DNA of 64,000 bases from Linum tenue (lineage: Eukaryota > Streptophyta > Magnoliopsida > Malpighiales > Linaceae): contig CAMGYJ010000006.1 of NCBI GenBank assembly GCA_946122785.1, positions 40,630,066 to 40,694,065 on the forward strand. The letters run 5' to 3'. The notes under the pieces were generated by a model that saw nothing but the letters and a program-made list of their open reading frames with translations, was not told the origin of the DNA and did no database searches. The translations under genes and the position numbers were made by a program. Positions 44,000-55,679 of the stretch are shown here, in pieces. Within the stretch, counting starts at the first letter, position 1. Each line of letters begins with the position of its first letter.

Positions 44000-46108
44000 T
44001 TGGAGGAGGGAAGGCGCCTCAAGTCAGCCACGGCAAGCGCCCGGGCAGCGGTGCAAATTCGGTTTAACGAAATCCCGGAGGAGGCGTGCCGCGTCCCGTC
44101 CGTGGAGGCGTTGGAAATAAGGGGGGTAGTGGCTGGATGTGAGGTGAAGAGGATGCTCGTGGACACGGGAAGCTCGATGGACGTGCTGTTCCAATCGACT
44201 TTCGAAAGAATGCAGTTGTCGCCTAGCATCGTGCGTCCGGCCGACACGGTCTTAGTCGGTTTTTCGGGAATGCCAGCGCGGGTCGTGGGGCGCGTGAGCC
44301 TGCCCGTGACGTTGGGAGAGGAGGAGCACAAGGTCACACATACTGTCGATTTTGGCATAGTGGATTGTCCGTCCAACTATAACGCCATCTTGGGGCGCCC
44401 GCTGCTGGCTCTCTTCAACGGGGTGGCCTCGACGGGCCACCAGGTCCTGAAATTCGTCACCCCGAAAGGAGTGGGAGTGTCAAGGGGCGAGGCGTCCAAG
44501 GAGGCGCGTCTCGTAAAAAGGATGCGATTGTACAACATTGACGTGCGACCCGAAGACCTCCCGCGGGCGGAAGTGGCGGACGCCGAAATACAAGTCCCCT
44601 TGGATGAGAGTCGTCCAGAAAGGTGTGTGCGCATCTCTGCCCATACCAGTGGTGAGGCAGTTGAATCTCTGGTCGGGCTGTTGAAAGAGTTTGCGGATCT
44701 GTTCGCATGGAGCGCCCGAGAAATGCCCGGGGTGAGCCCAGAGGTGGCGGTGCATCGCCTCTCGGTGGAGAAGGGCGTGCGTCCTGTGCAACAGAAAAGG
44801 AGGCCGCTATCGGAAGAGAAAGAGGAGGCGCTGCGAAGGGAAGTGGGGAAGCTGTTGGACGCCGGGTTCGTGGAGGAGGCCAAGTACACCACTTGGCTGT
44901 CAAATGTGGTGCTGGTCCCGAAGGCGCTGGGCGATTGGAGGATGTGCGTCGACTACACAAGTCTGAACCGGGTGTGCCCGTCGGACACGTACCCCATGCC
45001 CCGCATCGACCAATTGGTAGATGCGACCGCCTACCACGAGGCGCTGAGCTTCTTGGACATGTTTTCCGGGTACCACCAGATCCTCATGTGTGAGGAAGAC
45101 AGGGAAAAGACGGCGTTCATGACATCATTTGGGAACTTCCGCTACAAGGTCATGTCCTTCGGGCTGAAGAATGCTGGCGCGACATACCAACGCATGGTAA
45201 ACACCGTTTTTCAAAGGCAGATCGGGAGGAACGTGGAGGCGTACGTGGATGACCTGGTGGTCAAGAGTAAGAGGAGAGAGGACCACCTGAGGGACTTAAG
45301 GGAAACTTTCGAGACTATGCGTTCCCACTCACTCCGCCTGAACCCCCTCAAGTGCGTCTTCGGCGCGGAGGCGGGCAAGTTCCTGGGCTTCATGATAACA
45401 AAGAGGGGAATAGAAGCCAACCCTAAGCAGGTCGAGGCGATCAGGCGCCTCGAACCCCCAAGGACGCCACGGGAAGTTCAGAGTCTGAACGGGCGCTTGG
45501 CGGCTCTGGGACGATTTATCCCGCGGTCGGCTGACAAGGGTGCGCCCTTCTTTAGGGTGTTAAAGAGGGCGGCGCGTTTCAAATGGACGGAGGAATGTGA
45601 CGAAGCCTTTGAGGAGTTGAAGAGCCTTCTGGTTTCGCCCACTGTAATGACGGCGCCTCGAGCCGGCGAAGTGCTGTACCTATACATCGCGGTTTCACAA
45701 ACGGCGGTGAGCGCGGTGCTCATATCGAGGTCCGCGGCTGATGGAGAAGAGCGCCCAGTATATTACGTGAGCAGAGTGATGACGGGTCCCGAGACGCGTT
45801 ACGCGCCAATAGAAAAGGCAGCCTTAGTTGTAGTCGCAGCAGCCGAGAAGTTGCGCCCATACTTCCAGGCGCATTCAGTGGTGGTGCTCACTAACTTGCC
45901 ATTAAAGAGCACGCTGGGATCTATGGATGTTGCGGGGCGCATGGTAAAATGGGCAGTGCAGCTAAGTGAATACGACATCAAGTATGCGCCCCGCCCGGCG
46001 ATCAAGGCGCAAGTGTTGGCCGATTTTGCGGCAGAAGGCGTGGTGAGCAAGGAGGAAGGGGTGAATGAGAGTTGGCAAGTCTACGTCGATGGGGCGGTAG
46101 CCGAGTAG
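44000..46108 (+). pseudogene. Pol part 1 of T4: protease, RT, gypsy RNase H
   Basis: 702 codons. Protease MLVDTGSSMDVLFQ (about residue 51) and AILGRPLLALFN. RT: WRMCVDYTSLNRVCPSDTYP (about 313), MSFGLKNAGATYQRM and catalytic YVDDLVVKSK (about 417). The gypsy-type RNase H region (LYIAVSQTAVSAVLI, about 563) lacks its first catalytic Asp, as is usual in Tat. The frame closes with TAG 46106-46108 just after VYVDGA, the start of the second RNase H, and continues one frame over. Either one indel broke pol, or the base call is wrong. Confidence 0.85.
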
Positions 46109-47805
46109 GAGCAGGGGCCGGAATAGTAGTCATCAACCCCATGGGCGTTATGCATGAGGTGGCGCTCCGGTTCTCATCCCTGAAGACCAACAACGCGGCG
46201 GAATACGAGGCGGTGATAGCGGGATTGAACACGGCACGTGAGCTGGGGGCGCGACGGATCCAGGTTCGTTCCGACTCGGCTTTGGTGGTGAACCAACTGA
46301 ATGGCATATTCGAGGTAAAGGAGGAGGCGTTGGGCGCCCACCTTAAAAGGATAGAGGGGATGCGCTCCTGGTTCGAGCAAGTAGAGTTCACACATGTCCC
46401 GAGGGAGGAGAATGCCCACGCGGACGCATTGTCGAAGCTCGCAACGGCCACCGACTTCGAGACCGAAAGGCACGTGATCGTCTCAAAAGAACATCCCTTG
46501 GAGGAGCCCATGGTGGGGGTGATCGGAGAGCAGGTTAATGAGGAAGAGGGGTGGATGACTCCAATCAGGGCGTACCTACTCCATGGCACGGTCCCGGAGG
46601 ACGCTAGGCAGGCTTGGCAGGTTCGGAGAAAGGCGGCGCGTTGTACGATCTTGGAGGGGCAGATGTACAAGCGGTCACACTCAGGGGCGTATCTCAGGTG
46701 CCTCACGGAGGTGGAGGGGGAAAAGGCGATAGCCGAGGTACATCAGGGCGCTTGTGGCATGCATGCAGGCGCAAGAAGCCTCGAGAAGTTGTTGTTACGT
46801 CAAGGTTATTATTGGCCCACCATTAGGAAGGACGCCAAGAAGCATGTGGAAAGCTGTCATCAATGCCAAATCCATTCTCATGACGTGCACCTCCCCCAGG
46901 CGCCTATGAGGGGCAATGTTGGCGCCTGGCCGTTCTCACAGTGGGGAATGGACCTACTGGGGCCTTTCCCCAGGGCACCCGGGCAGATGAAATATCTTAT
47001 CGTGGCGGTCGACTACTTCTCGAAGTGGGTGGAGGCTGAACCATTGGCCACCATCACTCAGGCCCAAGTCAGGAAATTCACAACCAGGAATATCTTCTCG
47101 CGGTTCGAGCTACCCGAGTCCATCGTGGCTGACCATGGCAAGCAGTTCGATTGTCGACAGTTCATCGAATTTTGTGACGAACAGGGGGTCATCCTACGCT
47201 TCTCCTCAGTGGCCTACCCCCAAGCCAACGGGCAGGCCGAGGCGGCAAACAAGAGCATCTTGCATGGGCTGCACACGCGGTTGCTGGAAGCCAAGGGGAG
47301 ATGGGTAGAGGAACTCCCGGGCGTGCTGTGGGCGCATAGAACCACACATAAGGTGGCAACCGGGGAGACGCCGTTCGCTTTGACTTATGGCAGTGAGGCT
47401 GTCCTCCCAGTGGAAATGCGGTTTTCGACGTATCGCGTCGCAGAGTTTGAAGGATCGGCAAATGGGGAGGAGCGTGTGCACGACCTTGACATGCTGGAAG
47501 AACGCAGGGACATTGCCTCCGTGCGGCTCGAGGCCATGAAGAAACAGGTGGCCAAGTACTACAATCGCAAGATGCAACCTCACCGGATACGCCTCGGAGG
47601 CTTGGTGTTGCGGCGGGACTTTCGCCCGAACGCGTCCGAAGGGAAGTTGGCTCCCAAGCGGAAAGGCCCGTACCGCGTGCGGGAGGTAGTGGGTCCGACC
47701 ACGTTTAAGTTGGAACGCCTGGGAGGTAAGGCCGTCAAGCGAACGTGGAACGCACAGAACCTCAAGGTGTACCACGAGAAGGAAACAGGGGGCGCCTCCG
47801 AGTAA
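46109..47805 (+). pseudogene. Pol part 2 of T4: second RNase H and integrase
   Basis: The open frame covers 46072-47805 and continues the second (archaeal-type) RNase H: GAGAGIVVINPMG, NNAAEYEAVIAGL, VRSDSALVVNQLNG, REENAHADALSKLA. Integrase: zinc region ending CHQCQIH (about 46855), DDE in WGMDLLGPFP, VADHGKQF and NGQAEAANKS, and C-terminal KRKGPYRVREVVGPTTFKL. It lacks only the link to part 1. Would cleave primer RNA and insert the element. Confidence 0.88.
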
Positions 47806-47929
47806 GGCGTCGGCGGCAAGAGGAGGGGCGCCCACATTTTGACCCAAAGACGAGGGTAAGTTAGAGAAATTGCGAGGGGAGTTATTATTACTGCAAGGTG
47901 TGCAATCCCACACGCCCAAGGAAATGATT

Positions 47930-48190
47930 GTAAAGCGCCCTCCTTTTGCGCCATAGGATAGTAATATGTTTACTGCAAAGCGCCCTACTTTCGCGCCTTA
48001 AAGAATATCGTACTTATGTTTATCGTAAAGCGCCCCACCATTGCGCCTTCTATATATTCCGGGTCCCGTTGCAAAGTCGGTTCGGTAAAGCGCCCTAATC
48101 TATGCGCCCGCGGTGTAGGATGGTTAAAGCGCCCTAACTTATGCGCCCATAAAGATGGTTGTTTAAAGCGCCCTAAACTATGCGCCCGCC
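47930..48190 (+). repeat. AAAGCGCCC minisatellite between pol and the antisense gene
   Basis: Six units of the form AAAGCGCCCTAANTTATGCGCCC start near 47933, 47977, 48026, 48087, 48125 and 48164. Spacing is 38-61 bp and the intervening sequence varies. Each unit is partly self-complementary (GCGCCC…GGGCGC when paired with LTR words, GCGC palindromes). Confidence 0.8.
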
Positions 48191-48427
48191 AGATCGATGC
48201 CCGGTGGCATGGCATAAGTGTTTAGTCTGCAATTTCCACTTAGCTCCAGCAGAGCAATACGATTCGCAAGCGCCTTGCGAAAAGACATAAAAGGATAGGA
48301 TAGGCGCCTCGACAAGACATTCATTTAAAAGGCAAGGGCAAATTGACACCAGTTCGGGCACACGAACGAAAAATAATTCAAGGAAAGAAAAATAGTGCAA
48401 GGAAAGAAAAATGGCACAATCGCCCTA

Positions 48428-51208
48428 TCACTCCTCCTCACTGTGCACCGCACCCTCCGGCGTCCCCGGCTGACTAGGGGAGCGCCTCTCTCCAGCTACA
48501 GCGCCTCCTTCTTCCTCCTCCTCCTCTTCACCGCTCTCGGCGTCTTTCTCCTCCTCATTCGGCGGCGGGACGTCCAACCCCACTATAGGCGCCAGCTCAC
48601 TGGCCTTACGGCCACTGTCGAGGAATTTGAGGATGTGCATGATCATCGCCAAAGGGTCGAACTCCACCTCCGGGACGTCCTTGCCAAACTTGTCGCGAAG
48701 GACCTTCACCGTATCGATTACGGTGTCCGGTTGGAGGCTCTTCCCGGCCGCCGACTTGGGGAAATCAGCGAGCTCCTTCTTGAGGCGCTCCACCTCGGCG
48801 TTGGCCACCTTCAACTCCTTCTGACACTGCTCTTTAGCCTTGGTGGCCCTCTTCAGCTCCTCGGAAAAGCTACGCGCCTCCGCGTAGTACTAGTCACGAT
48901 CAGCTTGGATCGCCGCCTTCTCCTCACGGAGCGCCCTCTCCACTTCGGCCGTCTCCACGCGGGTGGCGGCAGTTTGCGCATCGAAGCGCTTTTGGCATGC
49001 CTCCTCGACGGATGCCTTAATCTTCGCACGCTCCCCCTCGAGCCCGGTGGATAGCTTGGCAGCCCAAGCCTGGGCCTCCTTCTGCGCCTCGTCCCGCTCT
49101 TTGCTCAGTGCCTCCTGCGCCTCTCGGGCACTCTTTAGCTCGTTCTGAAGGCGCTCCGCGGCGCTCTCTGAGGCCGAGCCCTCCTTGGCCAAGCGATCGA
49201 ACTCACGTGCGGTGGATTCGATCAGCAACATCATCTAACAAGTGCATGACATACTAAGGTTAGGCACTGCAAGAGATGTCGGAAATGGAAATGGGAAAGG
49301 CGAGGGGAACGAACGCCTTACCTGCACGTTTAGGTTGGCCATGGTGCGGAGGGGGAGGTTGGAGTTAAGGTGATCAGGGCGCTCAATCACCGCAGCATGG
49401 GACAGCATCATCTGCATCGAGGCGCCCGGGTCCTTGGCCGCCCTAACTGGGACACCCACCGAAACCTTCTCCAAAGGATGGGATGGAGGTCGCAAGTACG
49501 GAGGTAGGATCCTCCCCGTGTGCTCTCCAACACTGGGCATGACCAGGCTGGCCGGCACGCCCGAGGCGATAACGCGGTCCAGCTTTGCCTTCTTTGCTGC
49601 GGAGAGTAGAGGTTCGGCGGGCCTCTTTTCGGGCGCTTGGGAGTGGGAAGCGCGCGTAGGTGTTTGGGAAGTGGCGCTTGGCTGCGGGGCGAGCCGCCTT
49701 GGCTATGATTTGAGGGGGAGGCGCCTTGACTGTGGCGGGCAGGAGAGGCGCCCGGCTCCTCATCCACAAGGAGAGGAGAGTTGTACGACGGTTGCGGCGC
49801 CTCGTCCGAAGCAGGAATTCCTGCGCCCTCGGAAGGCGCGGGCCGGTTGTTGATGATCCTCACCCGCACTGGCTTCTTTGGTGCGGATGGGGATGCCTTG
49901 GTGGGCATCTTGATGGTTTTCCCTGCCCGGCCGCGTTTCCGGGGCGCCTTCGGCGGGATGAGATGGAGCTTCGATCGGATAAGATCCGATATGTTGGTGA
50001 AAACAGTGCCTGCATAAAAAGAAGATAAGAGATTGGTCAGTCAAGGCGCAGGAAAAGGGACACCAAGGCGCACGTAAAAGCTATATATACCATCGTCATA
50101 AAATTCCGCCAAGTAATGGGCGTACGCGTCGTCCTTCTTCAGGCTTATCGGCGTGGACGAGAGGCGCCGAGCCATATCTTCTTCCGCCTCGTTCAGGACG
50201 GGGCGCTTGTTAAATTCCGCCTCATCCCCAAAAGCCCACTGCGTCCGGGCGGCGGCCCCACTCTCGAAGAAGGGTGTGTCCCGAGGGCGCACAAAGAAAA
50301 AGGATTCAAACCATGAGCGCCCCATTTTTTTGCCCTCGCTTATAAAGTGGTACCCTAAATCGGAGCGCCTTTGTAGGCTGAAGCAGTTGGGACTTCTAAT
50401 AATGGTAAAGAAGTGTTGGAATAGTTTAAGGGAGGGTAGAACATTATGTTGACGACATTTGAGGCGGAAGAGGACGGTATAAAGAATAATCACTGGGGAA
50501 AGGCGCCCAATGGAACATTGGCACAAATGGAGGACGCCCTCGAGAATCGGGTCGATGGGGAACCGGAGCCCGAAGCGGAAGTACTCTTGATACACGCCGA
50601 CCCAGCCATCTCCACAGACCCCCACGCGCGCCTCAGGCGAGGGGTGCGCGTAGCGCCAGTCAGCAGGCATCTGTGCCGCTCGGATTAGGGAGGTAAAGCG
50701 GGAATAGAGGATCTTCGAAGCGTAAGGCGGCCCGGCGTTCACCTCGGACATTTGTTCGATGTCCGTGGGCATATACCCAGGCGGCCACATGTTGCCCCAC
50801 TGACTTATCCCGAACTCGCGAGGCGCGCCGGTGCCTAGGTAGTCAGAAAAGGAGGAGGTCAAGAAGAGGGCGCATGTGGAATCAGGTAAAAGAAGAAAGA
50901 AGCGCTCATGGCACATGAGGCGCAAGGGGCTCAAGAGGCGAAGGGGGCGAGTTATCTATTCGTGGGCAACCGCCAGGAGACGTAACACGCGAAGATTAAA
51001 AGGAGCATAAAATGAGGAGATGGAGCGCACGGGTACCTGGAGTGGCGGTAGGAGCAGCCGAAGGCGCCACAGCATTGGGCGCGGTGTTGGAGGGCCCTGC
51101 GGGGGCAGGCGCCGCGCCTTGAGGCGCTGTAGTGAGGGGCACGGTACTAGGAGGCGCCGCCTCGGTGGGCGTCGTCTTGGGAGACCCGGGCTGGTTGGAT
51201 GAGGCCAT
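48428..51208 (-). pseudogene. Antisense extra gene of T4 (four exons)
   Basis: Exon 1 51208-51037 (MASSNQPGSP, Ala/Pro/Thr-rich), exon 2 50834-50091, exon 3 50009 to about 49323, exon 4 49234-48428. Introns are GT-AG and phases 1/1 join exactly between exons 1-2 and 2-3. Exon 2 encodes the plant transposon-protein domain often seen in Tat elements (FGLRFPIDPILEGVLHL, GRSWFESFFFVRP; Transposase_28-like). Exon 4 is a long coiled coil (AERLQNELKSAREAQEALSK) with an acidic tail. Lesions: a frameshift near 49630 in exon 3 and one in-frame TAG at 48890-48892. Function unknown. Antisense extra ORFs are known from Tat elements. Confidence 0.75.
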
Positions 51209-51403
51209 TGCTATGCGAGCAAAAAGAAAATGAGAATTGGGGAGTGTGCTAAAGCGCTTGGGTCAGATGGCCGAGAGGGTTGGCCGAGAGAATTGGCCGA
51301 GAGAGGTGCAAGGCACTGGGGGGCAGAGCAGAGCGAAACCTAGAGAGAGGAAGTAGAGAGAGGGCGATTTAGAGAAAGTGAGGAAGAAAGAGTTGAGGGG
51401 GGC

Positions 51404-51413
51404 AATTTATAGG
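51404..51413 (-). promoter_or_regulatory. TATA box of the antisense gene
   Basis: CCTATAAATT on the minus strand, about 200 bp upstream of the ATG at 51208. The intervening leader is CT-rich on that strand. Confidence 0.55.
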
Positions 51414-51795
51414 CAGGGATCGGGGGAGAGAGAATGGCCTAGGGGAGACGGAAGGTCACCTAGGCTGCACCGAATTCAAAATTTGAAATTTGAAATCGCT
51501 CCAGCCTAGGGGGAGGGGAACGGACCAGTGATTAAAGCGGGAGCCCAACGGTCCGCTCGTAATTCAGGCGGAAGCGCAACAGTCGGCCTACAATAAATAA
51601 AATTTTTTAATGAGATGGAGGAGAGGAAGGCGCCCCAGTCAACAAGAAGGAAGAGACCTGAAGGCGCGTCTCAGAGGAGGAGCAATGGCGGGGCGCTCTC
51701 CACGAAGGGAGCAGGGAACCAAGAAGAGCGCACTATGACAGGGGCGTTGCTAGGGGCGCAGGGGTAGTTAGGCCCCCACCGGGCGGTAGGCGCCT

Positions 51796-51809
51796 AACTG
51801 GGGGGCAAT
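51796..51809 (+). other. Polypurine tract of T4
   Basis: AACTGGGGGGCAAT directly before the 3' LTR. Confidence 0.6.
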
Positions 51810-52318
51810 TGTTGGGGGGCAGAGAAGAAAGGGCCCAAGTAAAGAGCCAGGATGCCATCTTGGCCCGAGGAAGGGGGCCAGGCCCAAAAGGGGACCAAGG
51901 ACGGAGGCCCGAGCAGTGGGGCCGAGCCCGGAGAGGGGCGCATGGCGACAAAAGGGGATAACGGTCAGAAGCGTACGGAGGGGACAAGGTGTGGGGCCGT
52001 GCGCCTCAAGGAGGCAGGTCGGTGTCAGAATGTCGGGGCGCCCGAAAGAAACAAGGTACAGTGCATTTAATGAGGTGATGACGTAGGGCGGATTCGGGGG
52101 GGATTGGTCGACCCTCCCTCGGGTATAAATAGTGAAGTGGGTGGAGCTCATTTACTCAGGTTCGAACTTCTCTCTAAAACTGATATTCAGCTTCTCTCTC
52201 TAGAAAGTGGTTCTGACTTGGGCGTCGGAGTGCTAACGACCCCTCAAAGAGGGTTCGGTGGGCGCTTTTGTGTGCAGGAGGCGAAACGCACTAGCGGGGA
52301 GGTTACGTGGCACAAACA
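51810..52318 (+). repeat. 3' LTR of T4
   Basis: About 98% identical to the 5' LTR. TATAAATA at 52124-52131. Confidence 0.93.
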
Positions 52319-52323
52319 GATAT

Positions 52324-54173
52324 AAAGTATAAACATCTTCATTCATTTCATTCAAAATAAATTAAATAATAAGGAACCATATTAAATTTCTAGATTCTCT
52401 ATAAAACATACTACTCATTGTATATCATGACAAACTCCTTAATACGTCGACGGTGGTGCCAATTATGTAGACAAATTCAAGAATTTATCCGCTAACATAG
52501 TAAAAATATTTAGTGACCCATAAATAGTAGAGTGAAGTTTACATAGAATGGCCCAAAGAGGTTAATAAGCAGAAATATAATATTTTGAAAATTTGATGGT
52601 AATGGGTTGAAAATCCGACTCGACCATCTTCATGATGGATTGAAAATTTGACATCTCCATGATCGGGAACGGCTGAAAATCCAACCCAACATGCTCGAGA
52701 TCAGTTGAAAATCCATTCGAATTATGAGTTGGTAAAATTTTCAACCCATCTCGATCAATTTTTCAGAAAATTATTATTTTCAATGTTTATTGTCTTCCAA
52801 TTCTTTCTTTTTTAGTTTGTTTGGTGTAATTGAGTAATTAAAAAAAATAATTTTTTAAAAAAATGAGGGCCATAAATCTGACGAATAGTCGATTAGCAGC
52901 CCATAATTAGCCCACCTAACCTATCCAAATATAGGCAACGGGCAAATAATTAGAAGCCAAAACGCAAGCAATTGGAATATGCAACAAAGCCAAAAGAAAA
53001 AAACAGGTCTCGAAAAACAATAGCAGTAAAAACAACCCCTCGCCCTCCAAAACCCAGAACAAACGGGAAATTTTCCATCTTTTCCAAACGTCAAAAAGTA
53101 ATCACATTCACAGCATAAATTAATAGAGCAGAAGCGCATCGACTGCAGTTCTTCCCTGGGCCAGTTTCCCCTTGGCCTCTTCCTATCCTCCCTAAGATAC
53201 CCTCTCTCTCCCACTTTATTTTTTGCCAAGTCAAACAAACCTCTATTAAATAGATGTCGCTGTTTCCCTTGCGAATAATATTAAATACCATTCAAATTGT
53301 GAAGTTGGAGTATATAATGTAATGTTTTGTTCTAATTTTGTGGGATGTCTCCGAACTGACATATAATGTAATGTTTGAAATCAACATGCATCTATTTTGC
53401 GTTTTATATGGAAAGAAATCTAACACTTACCAAAACAGTCACTTTATGAAAATTACAGTTAAAAGGAGCAATATAAAATTTAAAGTTGTGATTTCGCTTC
53501 ACAACTCAAATTATAAAGATAGATTGATTATCGCCTCCCTCACCATTATAATATTAATAGTTGATTTGATTAAGAATAATTGAGTATATAAATAATGACA
53601 AGTTTGTACAAACTTCCACAAACATAGTCATTACTTGACTTTCATTTCCGAAGACCTGTAGTTCAATTAATGGTATAAAATATGCAATTTGACATATCCC
53701 AAACGACTGAAATTATGGTATATGAGTGATTGTAACTATAGCAGTAAAACTTGTATTAAACTCTTTTATAAATCATGTCGTTATAGGTCATGATTATGAA
53801 AGATTAAAAAATTATGTCATTATAATTCAATTAGCCTCAACAACCAAACAATGTATAATATGTATTAATGTAACAAATAAATATAATGATAAGGCAGGGG
53901 CAGATTAGCTCGGATTATATTAAAAAATAATTCATAACTCGTGAAGATTAAAACAAAAAATCAAATTACGCGTAAGTATAAATGACTGTGTGTTTGTCCA
54001 ATATAGAATTGTCGGGACTCAGCTCTGTCTCTCTGTACATGGGAAATCAGTATAAATTAAATTCAACAGTCCATCTATCTCCCCCAAAGTCAGTCCCCAC
54101 CCAAAATCAAGAGAGAAGCCCACCTTTTCCCTCCTCCCCTTTGCCTCTCTCTGTGCGCACTTGTTCCTCCGTC
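52324..54173. other. AT-rich intergenic region and F-box gene upstream flank
   Basis: No coding region supported. 52590-52760 holds several TTGAAAATCC/GGTTGAAAAT words (decayed short repeats). A TATA-like TATAAATTAA lies at 54051, about 120 bp before the F-box start codon. Confidence 0.5.
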
Positions 54174-54578
54174 ATGCCGGCGGCGAGTCGAAATAGCATC
54201 GGCGGCGGCAGGGGATTCGGCATAAACGACGACGTGGACATCCTGACGGAGGTGCTGAAGCGGCTGGACGGGAGGTCAGTGTGCGTGGCGGCGTGCGTGT
54301 GCCGGCAGTGGAGCAGCATTGCCCGCAAGGACTCCGTGTGGGAGGAGCTCTGCTTCCGCCACGTGTCCCCCGGGGTCCGGCCGGTGGTGGTGGCGCTCGG
54401 GGGATACAAGCGCCTCTATATGGTGTGCGTGCGGCCCCTGCTCAAACGCATGACCCTGGCCCGGCCGGATGAGGTGCAGCTCTCCCTTTCGCTCTTCTGC
54501 GTCCATTACTACGAGACCCTCGCCGGGAGTGGGCCACCATCGTCGCTCATGTTTCTCTGCAACCCGGTTAACGTTTGA
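54174..54578 (+). CDS. SNE: F-box protein of the GID2/SLY1/SNE class
   Basis: 134 aa, intronless. F-box at about residues 15-60: DVDILTEVLKRLDGRSVCVA, CVCRQWSSIARKDSVWEELC. The C-terminal part has the class-specific VVALGGYKRLYMVCVRPLL and LSLSLFCVHYYETLAG. Proteins of this class are SCF substrate receptors that target DELLA repressors in gibberellin signalling. The short N-terminus and GGYKRLY favour the SNEEZY subgroup over SLY1/GID2; this is by recollection of the families. The ATG at 54174 was chosen because the in-frame extension upstream to 53982 shows no conserved residues and includes the TATA-like box. AATAAA near 54662. GC-rich in AT-rich surroundings. Intact. Confidence 0.85.
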   Translation: MPAASRNSIGGGRGFGINDDVDILTEVLKRLDGRSVCVAACVCRQWSSIARKDSVWEELCFRHVSPGVRPVVVALGGYKRLYMVCVRPLLKRMTLARPDEVQLSLSLFCVHYYETLAGSGPPSSLMFLCNPVNV

Positions 54579-54827
54579 CTGTTTTCTTTTCTTTCCGCGC
54601 CACTTCACCATTCATCATCATCATTTATTATTATCATAACCATATATCATAAGATTGTAAGAATAAACAAAGTGTGAATGATTAGAGCGCGTAAGATTTT
54701 GGACTCTGTTACTCTTTTTTGCTCTACTTGATCGAGTGAGGGGAAGTGATTGTATTCTTTATTTATGTATTTTATAATTTTGCTAAATTACACAGCTATG
54801 TTCACTCAAACTTATAGGTGTCAATCG

Positions 54828-55027
54828 GGCGGGTTCGGGCTGGATTTAATCGGGTTCGGGTTCAAACGGGTTGTGGGTTAGTCGGATTGCGGGTTCATTG
54901 GGTTTGGGTTCAAACGGGTTGCGGGTTAGTCGGGTTGCGGGTTCATCGGGTTCGGGTTCAATCGGGTTGCGGGTTCATCGGGTTGCGGGCTGGGAGGGTT
55001 TCGGGCGGATCGGGTTTCGGGTTGTTC
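54828..55027 (+). repeat. CGGGTT array, left
   Basis: Tandem-like GGGTTGCGGGTTCATCGGGTT and variants. Confidence 0.8.
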
Positions 55028-55410
55028 GGGCCAGCGCATCAAGTAACTTAACTCATTACTCATTACCGACTTACACATTTTATTACACTAATTTAGGGCG
55101 ACGAATAAGTTATTTTAGGGCGACGAATAGTAATGCCCTAACCATATGTCTTTGAGTTGTGATTTTACTAGTATAGTTAATTTAAAAGTGAAATTCACAC
55201 TTTGATTTTCAAAACATAGATAAAAAGTGATATTTGCTAATTGTTATACCCTAACCATATATCCTATACTTTACACCACATACCTTGTACCCTAACCACG
55301 TACCATAAACATAAATTAAAAAGGGATCTCCTGCCGTTAAAGACTTCAAATGACTTCAAGTGAACATATGTTAATAAAAAACTTAGAACCGTCAAAACCA
55401 TCAATATCTT

Positions 55411-55566
55411 ATACCCTAGCCATATATACCCTAAACCATATGTACCTTATACATTATACCCTAACCATAAGTAATCTTTGACGGTTCGTTGTTTAGGATA
55501 TAAAGTATATGGTTAGGGTATAATGTATAAGGTACATATGGTTTAGGGTATATATGGCTAGGGTAT
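55411..55566. repeat. Perfect 59-bp inverted repeat
   Basis: Arms 55411-55469 and 55508-55566 match without mismatch, with a 38-bp loop. The arms contain TATACCCTAACCATA-type words. Confidence 0.9.
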
Positions 55567-55679
55567 ATATATTAGCTGGTATATATATTAGTCTTCAAAG
55601 CATATAAGAATAATTTTAACTAGTCATGCCCTCCATATAAAAGTTAAAGATTCGTATTTCAAAAGCTAAAATTATGAAA

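Larger units (their letters stand above)
41857..52318 (+). mobile_element. Complete Tat-lineage Ty3/gypsy retrotransposon T4
   Basis: 10,462 bp flanked by GATAT (41852-41856 and 52319-52323). LTRs of 508 and 509 bp differ at about eight bases and one indel, so the insertion is young. Order: LTR, primer site, gag, protease-RT-RNase H-second RNase H-integrase, minisatellite, antisense gene, polypurine tract, LTR. Two RNase H domains and an antisense extra ORF are features of the Tat lineage. gag and pol are nearly intact. Confidence 0.93.

Noticed and set aside
46002..46706. Minus-strand open frame of 234 codons
   Set aside because: Shadow of the second RNase H region of T4.
47206..47919. Minus-strand open frame of 237 codons over integrase
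   Set aside because: GC-rich shadow of pol. The integrase motifs are on the plus strand.
48395..49054. Plus-strand open frame of 219 codons
   Set aside because: Opposite-strand shadow of antisense exon 4, which has splice sites and a coherent coiled coil.
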